Positions 33,245-40,155 of a stretch of 40,155 nucleotides of DNA are shown in pieces (within the stretch, counting starts at the first letter, position 1; each line of letters opens with the position of its first letter). A program made the translations under genes and the position numbers. Under the pieces are notes generated by a model. It was not told the DNA's origin. It did no database searches and was given only the letters and a program-made list of their open reading frames with translations. Source of the stretch: an uncultured Synergistales bacterium (GTDB lineage: Bacteria; Synergistota; Synergistia; Synergistales; Aminobacteriaceae); assembly GCA_905233725.1 (NCBI GenBank), contig CAJOEM010000025.1, positions 1 through 40,155 on the forward strand, in the 5' to 3' direction.

Positions 33245-34726
33245 TTATTCCTCGTCCATTCCGTCCTGATAGAACTCGCCGAATAACGCCTGAAGTGAAG
33301 GCATATCTTCGAGAATCGGACGCGCTACCCAAGTCGTATTCATGTAGTGCTTGAGTGTGATGTTTTCGCTGACGATGTTTCCGCCCCAGGTTCCGCAGCC
33401 CATTGAGTTCGTCGGAGGCATTCCGTTTGTTGCGCTTCCTGCATTGCCGCGGTTGTTCGGTTGGCGAATCATGCAGCGTGAAACCGGTGCGCACATTCCC
33501 AAACGATTAATATGATCATCGTCGAAAGAATATAAGCCGCAAGAATGTCCCTTACCGCCAGCCTTGTCGAAAATCTCAAGCATAATGTCAAGTGCAGTCT
33601 GGAACTCGCCGCCATACTTGAAAAGCGTTAATAACGTCGTTAATTTCTCGGTTGAGAAGAAGTGCTCTTTGCCGATGCATTTCTTAATATCATCAGCGTT
33701 ATTGATCGTGAAGCCTTCTTTTTGACCGTTGTTCGGAACTGCGATGAATTTGCGGTCTGCCGGAATTTCGAAGCCTGCTGCTTTTGCGAGAGCCTGTGCT
33801 GAAATCGCGACTGTGTCAGGAAGTCTGTGTCCGTTTTCGTCCCACATGACTTTCTTGATCTTCTCAGCTTCTTCGTACGTCGGAATATACGCGCCCTCTT
33901 TCACAAGGCCTTCGACAAAATTATCGTAAACTGACTCATGAACGATCAAGTTTCCGTCGCATGAACAGCCTGAACCAAAGTCCGCACATTTCGAAATTCT
34001 CGTGTTCATTGCGGCCTCGTAAGCGCGTTCTTTCGTATTAGCTGTGTTGTCAACGATTACAGTTGAGTTTCCTGCGCCTGAACCGTAAGCCGGAACTCCT
34101 GCCGAATAAGCTGCTTTGACCATTGGACGACCGCCGGTTGCGATTACCATGTCAACACGCTTCATTAATTCCTGAGTAAGCGTTATGCTCGGTTCTTCGA
34201 TAACCTGGATAATATCAGCGGGCGCACCCTCACGAACGAGAACGTCACGGATAATATTTACGGTCTTGGTTGTGACTTTCTTGGCTCTTGGATGTGGCGA
34301 GCAAATCAGAACATCACGTGCTTTTACGGCGTAGATTGCCTGACCTGCAGGAGTTACGCACGGATTCGTCGTTGGGACTAACGTTGCGATTACACCGACC
34401 GGCTTTGCATATTTCACGAGGCCTTTGACAGGATCTGATTCGATAATGCCGACGCTCTTCTGGCGCAGACAGTCTCTCAGGATTAATTTCAGTTTGTTGC
34501 GCTTATTGCGTTTTGTGACTTTATCACCAAGTCTTGTTTCGTCAACGGCTTCGTCGCAGATTTTTCCCCAGACTTTCAGCGGGTATAAAGCAGCAGCGAT
34601 CGCTCTGCAAAGGTGATCGACACGTTCCTGATCATACGTTGCGATAACTTCAGCAGCTTTCTTTGCCTTAACGACCATTTCATCGATCATTGCAATTTCT
34701 TCTGGTGTTACTTCATGATGTGCCAT
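33245..34726 (-). CDS. CoA-acylating-type aldehyde dehydrogenase (EutE/SauS-like)
   Basis: The 493-residue protein belongs to the CoA-dependent aldehyde dehydrogenase branch. It shows GVIATLVPTTNPCVTP, RVDMVIATGGRPMVKAAYSAG and PAYGSGAGN, as in EutE/AdhE. The catalytic cysteine is probably C256 in FGSGCSCDGN, aligning with FDNGxIC of AdhE; C254 beside it is unusual. An SGLYSF-type end (GHSCGLYSFDDDHI) and SATNGMPPTNSMGCGTWGGN are typical of the group that includes sulfoacetaldehyde dehydrogenase. It is 36 nt downstream of a thiamine-diphosphate decarboxylase-type gene, so its likely substrate is the aldehyde made by that enzyme. Confidence 0.82.
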   Translation of the reverse strand: MAHHEVTPEEIAMIDEMVVKAKKAAEVIATYDQERVDHLCRAIAAALYPLKVWGKICDEAVDETRLGDKVTKRNKRNKLKLILRDCLRQKSVGIIESDPVKGLVKYAKPVGVIATLVPTTNPCVTPAGQAIYAVKARDVLICSPHPRAKKVTTKTVNIIRDVLVREGAPADIIQVIEEPSITLTQELMKRVDMVIATGGRPMVKAAYSAGVPAYGSGAGNSTVIVDNTANTKERAYEAAMNTRISKCADFGSGCSCDGNLIVHESVYDNFVEGLVKEGAYIPTYEEAEKIKKVMWDENGHRLPDTVAISAQALAKAAGFEIPADRKFIAVPNNGQKEGFTINNADDIKKCIGKEHFFSTEKLTTLLTLFKYGGEFQTALDIMLEIFDKAGGKGHSCGLYSFDDDHINRLGMCAPVSRCMIRQPNNRGNAGSATNGMPPTNSMGCGTWGGNIVSENITLKHYMNTTWVARPILEDMPSLQALFGEFYQDGMDEE

Positions 34727-34762
34727 TGTTCAAAAATTCCCTTCTTGCTTGAGTAAGTGTGA

Positions 34763-36598
34763 TTATTTCGTGATGTGTGATTTTGCGTGACTTGGCGGTA
34801 CGTATTTGCCGTTTTCTTTCTTGACGAGTTTGCCTTCTTTGACGAGTTCGTTCGGTGTGTAAATATCGTTTATATTCCAGCAGCCAGGTGTCGGAACTGC
34901 GATATTTTCCATGATTGCCTCGACCAAGAACGGTTTGCCAGCTTTGTTAGCAGCGATTGCCTTATCCATTGCCGGTTTGAACTCATCAGCAGAATTTACG
35001 CGAATTGCATCGACTCCGTAAGCCTTCGCGACTCCTGCCCAGTTCGGTGAATAAATTTCGCCGTCCGGAGTATGGAAAGTTGTGCCGAATTTCGTGTGAT
35101 AATTCGCGTTCTCAAGTCCAGCGATAGTTCCGAATGCGCAGTTGTTCATGACGACCCAAGTACAGGCTATACCCTGCTCGACAGCCGTAGCCATACAAGT
35201 CGGGTTTACACCAAAGCCACCGTCACCGATTAACGCTATGCAGATTTTATCCGGAGCAGCGATTTTTCCGCCGAGAACTGCCGACGCACCGAAGCCCATT
35301 GTCGCGAGACCTGACGAATGATGAACTGTTCCCGGAATTGTGATCTCGAATTGTTGCGCAACGCCGTTCTTGTTCCAGCCGACGTCCGTGAAAATCAACG
35401 CATCTTCAGGAATTGCAGCCTTTACGTCCTTCAAGATTCTCTGCGGTGTCATCGGGAATCTGGAATCGTTCGAGATTGCAACGTTTGACGCTCTGAAATC
35501 TGCTTTTGCTTTTGCGATCTTTTCGCGTAAGCCTTCGCGCTTGATTCCGTTCGGGCAAATCTTCTTGACTTCTTCCAAAATTTGAGCGAGTGCTAATTTG
35601 AGATCAGCGACTGCGCCGATTGCGACCGGGTAATTTCTGCCAATTTCTGTCGGATCAATGTCAATCTGCAGGAATTTCGTCACAGATGGGTCAAACGTTA
35701 CGCCCTGATACCAGCTTGAAGAATCTGCTTCAGCGAATCTTGTGCCAAGTGCGAGAATTACGTCCGCATTGAGTGTGAATTCGTGAGTGCTTTCAAGACC
35801 CCAGAAGCCTGTCTGACCGACTAATAACGGATGAAGATCGCTCACACAACCCTGTCCCATAAGCGTTCGTGAAATCGGAATGTCGAGAAATTCCGCGAGT
35901 GCAGCAAGTTCGTTCGATGCCTGAGCAAGCAAAATTCCACCGCCAGCATGAATAACGGGTTTCTTAGCTTCGACTAATTCTTTCGCGATTGCCTTTGCAG
36001 CTTGAGGATCGAGAGCAGGTTTTGACGTAACGTGGCAGTCTTTGTAAGTCCTTGCGAATAAATCTTCTTCGAGTTCGCGTGACCACATATCCATCGGCAT
36101 GTCAATTAACACAGGACCGGGTCTCCCGGATTCAGCAAGTCTGAAGGCTTTGTCGAGAATATCGGGCAGAGCTTCAGGATCGTCAACTCTCCAACAACGT
36201 TTGCAGACTGGTTCGAGCAATCTGTACTGTGTCGCGTCACCATGCATATTAACTTCCTGATGCGGGTGTTTGCCGTAATAATAACTTGGAACGTCTCCAG
36301 CGAACACGACCATCGGGATCGAATCAAACGCAGCATTTGCCACGCCGGTTAATACATTCGTGATTCCAGGACCAAGATGACACATTACGACGGACGCTTT
36401 GTGAGTAACTCGTGCGTAACCATCAGCGGCGGTTGAAGCGACGGCTTCGTGACGATTGGAAATATACTTGACTTTTCCGTTTCTGTTGAGAGCGTCAAGC
36501 ATACCGATTACAGTGTGACCACAAAGTCCGAAAATATATTTAACGCCTCTGCGGTCAAGATAATCTACCATGAGATCAGCAACTAATTTTTTGCTCAT
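34763..36598 (-). CDS. Thiamine-diphosphate-dependent enzyme (2-oxoacid decarboxylase / acetolactate synthase-like)
   Basis: The 611-residue protein has the three-domain acetolactate-synthase architecture: an N-terminal Pyr domain with the catalytic glutamate E51 in SNRHEAVAST, a central domain, and a C-terminal PP domain with the GDG...NN cofactor motif (LIGDGGFGVNPT ... WVVMNNCAFGT). The start ATG at 36598 follows AGGAGG at 12 nt; an in-frame start at 36637 would cover that site. It is probably not IlvB: no regulatory subunit gene or other ilv gene is nearby, and it is paired with a CoA-type aldehyde dehydrogenase. A 2-oxoacid to aldehyde reaction is inferred; substrate (for example sulfopyruvate or another oxoacid) is unknown. 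Confidence 0.8.
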   Translation of the reverse strand: MSKKLVADLMVDYLDRRGVKYIFGLCGHTVIGMLDALNRNGKVKYISNRHEAVASTAADGYARVTHKASVVMCHLGPGITNVLTGVANAAFDSIPMVVFAGDVPSYYYGKHPHQEVNMHGDATQYRLLEPVCKRCWRVDDPEALPDILDKAFRLAESGRPGPVLIDMPMDMWSRELEEDLFARTYKDCHVTSKPALDPQAAKAIAKELVEAKKPVIHAGGGILLAQASNELAALAEFLDIPISRTLMGQGCVSDLHPLLVGQTGFWGLESTHEFTLNADVILALGTRFAEADSSSWYQGVTFDPSVTKFLQIDIDPTEIGRNYPVAIGAVADLKLALAQILEEVKKICPNGIKREGLREKIAKAKADFRASNVAISNDSRFPMTPQRILKDVKAAIPEDALIFTDVGWNKNGVAQQFEITIPGTVHHSSGLATMGFGASAVLGGKIAAPDKICIALIGDGGFGVNPTCMATAVEQGIACTWVVMNNCAFGTIAGLENANYHTKFGTTFHTPDGEIYSPNWAGVAKAYGVDAIRVNSADEFKPAMDKAIAANKAGKPFLVEAIMENIAVPTPGCWNINDIYTPNELVKEGKLVKKENGKYVPPSHAKSHITK

Positions 36599-36746
36599 AA
36601 AATGGAAAAACCTCCTCACAAATAATTTAATTCTCAAAAACTTATAAAACGTGTAAAACTTGCGAACCCTGCAAGATTATTACGTTTTAGAAAATATTAC
36701 AAAGCATTAATAATAAAGTCAACGAGATTTTCGCGTAAAAAAACAT

Positions 36747-36775
36747 TTGCATTTTTTGCGATGTGATATTATAAT
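36747..36775 (+). promoter_or_regulatory. Sigma-70-type promoter for tRNA-Lys/tRNA-Glu
   Basis: TTGCAT and TATAAT are separated by 17 nt, with the tRNA-Lys 5' end 18 nt downstream of the -10 element. Confidence 0.75.
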
Positions 36776-36792
36776 TACGCTCGTTGTTTCGA

Positions 36793-36868
36793 GAGTCGCT
36801 AGCTCAGTCGGTAGAGCACCGGACTTTTAATCCGGGTGTCGCGGGTTCAAGTCCCGCGCGACTCACCA
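36793..36868 (+). tRNA. tRNA-Lys (TTT anticodon)
   Basis: A 76-nt cloverleaf: acceptor GAGTCGC / GCGACTC, D-arm AGCTCAGTCGGTAGAGC, anticodon stem CCGGA/TCCGG around CTTTTAA (anticodon TTT), T arm GCGGGTTCAAGTCCCGC, encoded CCA. Confidence 0.97.
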
Positions 36869-36879
36869 ATCACACACCG

Positions 36880-36955
36880 GGTCCCATCGTCCAGAGGCCA
36901 AGGACACAGCCCTTTCAAGGCTGCGACGCGGGTTCGAATCCCGCTGGGACCGCCA
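36880..36955 (+). tRNA. tRNA-Glu (TTC anticodon)
   Basis: A 76-nt cloverleaf: acceptor GGTCCCA / TGGGACC, anticodon stem CAGCC/GGCTG around CTTTCAA (anticodon TTC), T arm GCGGGTTCGAATCCCGC, discriminator G and encoded CCA. It is 11 nt after tRNA-Lys and shares its promoter. Confidence 0.97.
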
Positions 36956-37007
36956 AATTTTTGCCAACAACAATAACTCAAACTAGCAATATAAAATAAA
37001 TTTCTCG

Positions 37008-37030
37008 GAGCTGATGAAGGCTCTTTTTTT
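37008..37030 (+). terminator. Weak terminator after the tRNA pair
   Basis: GAGC/GCTC with a TGATGAAG loop is followed by T7. The stem is short, so termination may be partial, letting some transcription into rpsD. Confidence 0.4.
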
Positions 37031-37122
37031 GTGCGCGTTTCTCTTTACTTTTGCGATTTTAGATGATAAACTCAGAAAGTTTTTTAACGGACTTACAATT
37101 TAGAAGGAGTGTATTAATTTTC

Positions 37123-37737
37123 ATGGCAACAAGACGTGAGCCAAGATTCAAATTATGTCGTCATTTGGGTGTGAACGTTTATGGTCACCCGAAAGCATTG
37201 AAACGAGCTGACACGAAAAAATCCTCAGCTTCAGCCGCAGCCGCAAGAATGGGTCAGAAAGTTTCTCAATACGGTCTGCAATTAATGGAAAAACAAAAAA
37301 TCAAAGCGTATTATGGCATTCTCGAACGACAATTCGCGCGCTATTTCGACATCGCTAAGAAAAGCAACGAAATGACGGGTGATGCGTTGTTGAAAGCTCT
37401 TGAGTGCAGGCTTGATAATCTCGTTTACAGAATCGGTTTCGCACGTTCAATTCGACAGGCAAGACAGTTCGTCACGCACGGTCATATTCTCGTGAACGGT
37501 CAGAAAGTTGACATCCCATCGTATGGCGTGAAAGTCAATGACGTAATCAGCTTGAAAGAAAAATCCAGAACCAATGCGCTAATCGAGACGAATTTCAACG
37601 GACCTGTTGCGTTCAACGCGCCATATCTCGAAAAAAACAAAGAACAATTCAGCGCGAAATTAATCCGTGAACCGTTGCGCGAAGAATTGCCAATCGAAGT
37701 CAACGAAATCCTCGCGGTCGAGTTGTACTCGAAATAA
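37123..37737 (+). CDS. rpsD: 30S ribosomal protein S4
   Basis: S4 nucleates assembly of the 16S 5' domain and is a primary rRNA-binding protein. The 204-residue protein starts [16 protein letters not shown] and has the S4 RNA-binding domain ([38 protein letters not shown]). Only one of the zinc cysteines of the C+ form is kept. The ATG at 37123 follows AAGGAG (37103-37108 region); the earlier in-frame start at 37063 is rejected because of that site. It is outside the alpha ribosomal operon, as in Bacillus, lying between tRNAs and the metK riboswitch. Confidence 0.96.
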   Translation: MATRREPRFKLCRHLGVNVYGHPKALKRADTKKSSASAAAARMGQKVSQYGLQLMEKQKIKAYYGILERQFARYFDIAKKSNEMTGDALLKALECRLDNLVYRIGFARSIRQARQFVTHGHILVNGQKVDIPSYGVKVNDVISLKEKSRTNALIETNFNGPVAFNAPYLEKNKEQFSAKLIREPLREELPIEVNEILAVELYSK

Positions 37738-37754
37738 CATGTGAAATTAAACTC

Positions 37755-37772
37755 GCTAATTTCCGAATTAGC
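37755..37772 (+). other. Perfect hairpin between rpsD and the SAM riboswitch
   Basis: GCTAATT pairs perfectly with AATTAGC around TCCG. There is no T run, so it is not a classical terminator. It abuts the riboswitch P1 stem by 1 nt and may protect the rpsD mRNA 3' end or insulate the aptamer. Confidence 0.45.
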
Positions 37773-37773
37773 A

Positions 37774-37885
37774 CTCTTATCAGGAGAGGTGGAGGGACTG
37801 GCCCTGTGAAGCCCGGCAACCTGTTTGAATCAGGTGCCAATACCAGCAGCGAATCGCAATTCAAGATTCGGCTGAGTGATGAGAG
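37774..37885 (+). promoter_or_regulatory. SAM-I (S-box) riboswitch aptamer upstream of metK
   Basis: The conserved S-box core is present: CTTATCAGGAGAGGTGGAGG, GGGACTGGCCC, TGAAGCCCGGCAACC, a P3 hairpin CCTGTTTGAATCAGG, GTGCCAATACCAGC and the closing GCTGAGTGATGAGAG. P1 is CTCTTATC (37774-37781) with GATGAGAG (37878-37885). It binds S-adenosylmethionine and controls metK, the SAM synthetase gene, so it forms an end-product feedback switch. Confidence 0.95.
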
Positions 37886-37916
37886 AGAGAATTTTATCGC
37901 AGATTTTGGAATTACA

Positions 37917-37964
37917 CGCTCTCTTGAAAACACGAATTTCATGTTTCATGGGAGCGATTTTTTT
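37917..37964 (+). terminator. SAM riboswitch expression platform (conditional terminator)
   Basis: CGCTCTC pairs with GGGAGCG, extended by TGAAAACA/TGTTTCA, and is followed by ATTTTTTT. Its CTCTCT segment is complementary to the GAGAGAG run at the 3' side of aptamer P1 (37881-37889), giving the antiterminator when SAM is low. Confidence 0.85.
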
Positions 37965-38006
37965 ATATCACACAAATCTCACAAAAATCTCAAAGGAGGC
38001 ACAAAA

Positions 38007-39206
38007 TTGTCAAGTTCTTTTATTTTCTCGTCCGAGTCCGTAACCGCTGGACACCCGGATAAAATCGCAGACCAGATTTCCGATGGAGTTTTGGACGCAA
38101 TTCTGAAAGACGATCCAATGGGGCGAGTCGCCTGTGAAGTAATGTGTTCGACGGGGCTAGTTGTCGTCGCTGGGGAAATTTCCACGAAGACTTACATCGA
38201 CATTCAGAAAATTGCCCGCGAGACTATAAACGAAATCGGCTACACGCGCGCGAAATATGGCTTTGATGGCGACACTTGTTCCGTTCTGACAGCAATCGAC
38301 GAACAATCCGGTGATATTGCTCAGGGCGTGAACAACGCAATAGAAGTCCGTGAACAGGATTTAGGCGAAAATGACATCGCGAAAATCGGAGCTGGCGATC
38401 AGGGCATGATGTTCGGCTACGCTTGCAACGAAACCAAAGAATTTATGCCGATGCCAATAGCTCTTTCTCACGCACTCGCACGCCAACTCGCAAAAGTCCG
38501 CAAAGATTCCATCCTGAAATATTTACGGCCAGATGGCAAAACTCAGGTCTCGCTCAAATACGAGAATCGCAAAGCCGTACACGCTGACACAATAGTAATC
38601 TCAGCTCAGCACAGCCCAGAAATCAGCCTCAAACAAATTCGCGCAGACATAATCGAACACGTAATTAACCCGATCATGCCCGAGAATTTATTCGACAAGA
38701 ACACGCGCATATTCGTGAACCCGACCGGAAGATTCGTAAAAGGCGGACCATCTGCTGACACAGGATTAACCGGACGAAAAATCATCGTCGATACTTACGG
38801 TGGCTGGGTGCCTCATGGCGGCGGAGCTTTCTCAGGCAAAGACCCGACAAAAGTTGACCGCAGCGGCGCGTACATGACACGTTACGCAGCGAAAAATATC
38901 GTTGCTGCAGGACTTGCTGACGAGTGCCAAATTCAGGTTGCGTATGCGATCGGAGTTGCTGAACCAGTCTCGTTAAACGTGAACACATTCGGAACAGGCA
39001 AAATCAGCGACGAGAAAATCTCAAAAATTTTGCGCGAAGTTTTCGATTTCAGACCGGCGGCAATAATTCGCGATCTTGACTTGCGAAAACCTCAGTACAA
39101 ACGCCTCGCAGCTTACGGACACATGGGACGAATTGACCTGCCAGAACTCCCGGGTTGGGAGAAGACCGACAGAATCGACGCAATCAAAAAAGCAGCAGGA
39201 ATTTAG
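38007..39206 (+). CDS. metK: S-adenosylmethionine synthetase
   Basis: MetK makes SAM from methionine and ATP. The 399-residue protein has [20 protein letters not shown] at the start (ATP/metal site), [12 protein letters not shown] (the signature hexapeptide region), [26 protein letters not shown] and the [21 protein letters not shown]-loop-like motif. I place the start at TTG 38007, which has AAAGGAGGC 7 nt upstream and begins right at the conserved [12 protein letters not shown]; the longer frame from 37806 runs through the riboswitch and is not real. It ends at a strong terminator. Confidence 0.96.
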   Translation: MSSSFIFSSESVTAGHPDKIADQISDGVLDAILKDDPMGRVACEVMCSTGLVVVAGEISTKTYIDIQKIARETINEIGYTRAKYGFDGDTCSVLTAIDEQSGDIAQGVNNAIEVREQDLGENDIAKIGAGDQGMMFGYACNETKEFMPMPIALSHALARQLAKVRKDSILKYLRPDGKTQVSLKYENRKAVHADTIVISAQHSPEISLKQIRADIIEHVINPIMPENLFDKNTRIFVNPTGRFVKGGPSADTGLTGRKIIVDTYGGWVPHGGGAFSGKDPTKVDRSGAYMTRYAAKNIVAAGLADECQIQVAYAIGVAEPVSLNVNTFGTGKISDEKISKILREVFDFRPAAIIRDLDLRKPQYKRLAAYGHMGRIDLPELPGWEKTDRIDAIKKAAGI

Positions 39207-39215
39207 CCAGCAAAA

Positions 39216-39267
39216 AAGCTCTCTGACCCAACGCTCAATCTCGAACTTGAATCAGGGAGCTTAATTT
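39216..39267. terminator. Bidirectional terminator between metK and the GT92-like gene
   Basis: AAGCTCTCTGA pairs with TCAGGGAGCTT (one G-T), followed by AATTTTT on the plus strand; a T6 run lies on the minus strand. Confidence 0.85.
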
Positions 39268-39268
39268 T

Positions 39269-40155
39269 TCACACGTGCGACAATATTTCTGTGTCTAGAA
39301 TCTCGTTCCTGTCATTCGCGTAAAAATCCTGCACATCTCTTTCACGCAGACTATCAGCAAAACCGCGCGATTTCTTCCGCAGAAATTCCTCCCAGGACTT
39401 CGAGAAATAATGATTAATGCGAATCTTCTCAAACGAGACTTTCTCCGTGCCAACAGTTTTCACGACGCTGGCGTTTTCATCAAGACTATCGAAATTCCTG
39501 AGATACTTAGGCTGATGCGGATAATTCCAGGCCAAAACTCTCAACGGATCGCAAATACTCTTGACGGCATGATTTGCAGCGAAATCATCGGGAGCACGTC
39601 TTGTGAAATTACGCAACACCCCCCCCCAACGGCTTAGATACATGTCCACTTGAGCCGAACATGCACCAATTCACGACAAGTCCGCCTGCATTATCGTGAG
39701 CATTCATGAATCTATCTACAAAATCATACAAGTTAGCATTATTATCACGCACGAAAAGAAATTCATCGGCATCAATCACAGCCATGTACTTGAATCTGCG
39801 CCCGTATTTCCAGAAAGCTTTGTTATACGCATCGATTTGCCGAACATGTCCGCGCATTAATTCATAAAGCACAATTCCGGAATCTATATACGGCTGCAAA
39901 ACTTCCCGTAGATTATCATCGCTCTCGTTGTCGTAAATCACGAAATTCGATACGCCCTGCTTAATGTGAAAGTCCAGCCATTCTTGAATATAATCAGCTT
40001 CGTTCTTCGCAATCAATACTATCGCAAGTCCGTCGCGATTCTCACGTGATATATCGCCGTGAAAGAAATATTTGCAAATCCCAGCCGGCAATACTAACAA
40101 GTTCAACAAGTACCGTATGTATATATTACTCGTATAATCTCTGCAATTATGTACA
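39269..40155 (-). pseudogene. GT92-like glycosyltransferase, frameshifted at a G9 tract, probably phase-variable (5' end outside window)
   Basis: The frame is open to the window edge. The first part (down to 39609) has IVLIAKNEADYIQEWLDFHI, NFVIYDNESDDN and the metal-binding VIDADEFLFV, typical of GT92/DUF23 glycosyltransferases. It runs into nine consecutive G residues (39619-39627, minus strand) and stops soon after (GGGVA, stop). A second frame continues the same protein: VLRNFTRRAPDDFAANHAVKSI, then NYPHQPKYL and RINHYFSKSWEEF, ending at 39269. Eight or eleven G residues would join them as HVSKPLGGVLRNFTRRAP. So this is either a contingency gene in its OFF state, a true frameshift, or a homopolymer sequencing error. 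It faces metK across a shared terminator. Confidence 0.8.
39619..39627 (-). repeat. G9 homopolymer tract inside the GT92-like gene
   Basis: Nine C on the plus strand (G on the coding strand) sit at the exact point where two overlapping frames of one protein meet. Such tracts mutate by slipped-strand mispairing and toggle surface-glycan genes in many host-associated bacteria. Confidence 0.9.

Noticed and set aside
37806-38006. Upstream extension of metK
   Set aside because: It would translate the SAM riboswitch and terminator and has no ribosome site at its start.

Overview
The window is most likely from an anaerobic, Gram-negative-type (diderm), flagellated member of the Synergistota. The main evidence is a secreted protein at about 32-33 kb that ends in a serine/glycine-rich, cysteine-containing tail, a hydrophobic segment and a basic end, the layout of the Synerg-CTERM sorting signal. 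A TolC-type outer-membrane channel, [FeFe]-hydrogenase maturases (HydG, HydF), a flagellin with a probable sigma-28 promoter, and CobA-HemD fusion are all compatible with this. The base composition is moderately AT-rich and several genes appear to start with TTG. The taxonomic assignment is an inference from these traits.

Layout: 0-4.7 kb holds a partial GT2 glycosyltransferase that overlaps, tail to tail, a hydG-ankyrin-hydF operon, then a broken hicA next to an intact hicB-like gene. 4.9-8.2 kb holds hemC and cobA-hemD (uroporphyrinogen III and precorrin-2, hence corrinoid/siroheme synthesis) and a secreted esterase. 8.3-15.6 kb holds a giant flagellin carrying a glycine-rich beta-helix-like insert, then a very acidic membrane protein, ftsY and an unknown gene. 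15.6-17.4 kb holds a cysteine-free sirtuin, a solitary CRISPR-repeat-like sequence, a PmtA-like methyltransferase and tRNA-Ser. 17.4-21.1 kb holds cdd-era-recO and IMP dehydrogenase.

21.2-26.3 kb is the leucine regulon on the minus strand: a sigma-70-type promoter, a 36-codon leader peptide rich in leucine codons, a terminator/antiterminator, leuA, then leuC-leuD-leuB. A compact ~260-bp structured element separates leuA from leuC; it looks like a reduced IS200/IS605 element with an omega-RNA-like fold and a 27-codon ORF. 26.3-29.6 kb holds a TSCPD protein, a Dus enzyme, type III pantothenate kinase and a BaiN/HI0933-type flavoprotein.

29.7-33.1 kb is an envelope block (TolC channel, lytic transglycosylase, Synerg-CTERM protein). 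33.2-36.6 kb is an operon of a thiamine-diphosphate enzyme and a CoA-type aldehyde dehydrogenase, probably converting a 2-oxoacid through an aldehyde to an acyl-CoA. 36.8-39.2 kb holds tRNA-Lys, tRNA-Glu, rpsD and metK, the last behind a SAM-I riboswitch. The right edge carries a GT92-like glycosyltransferase split by a run of nine G residues, probably a phase-variable gene in its OFF state.
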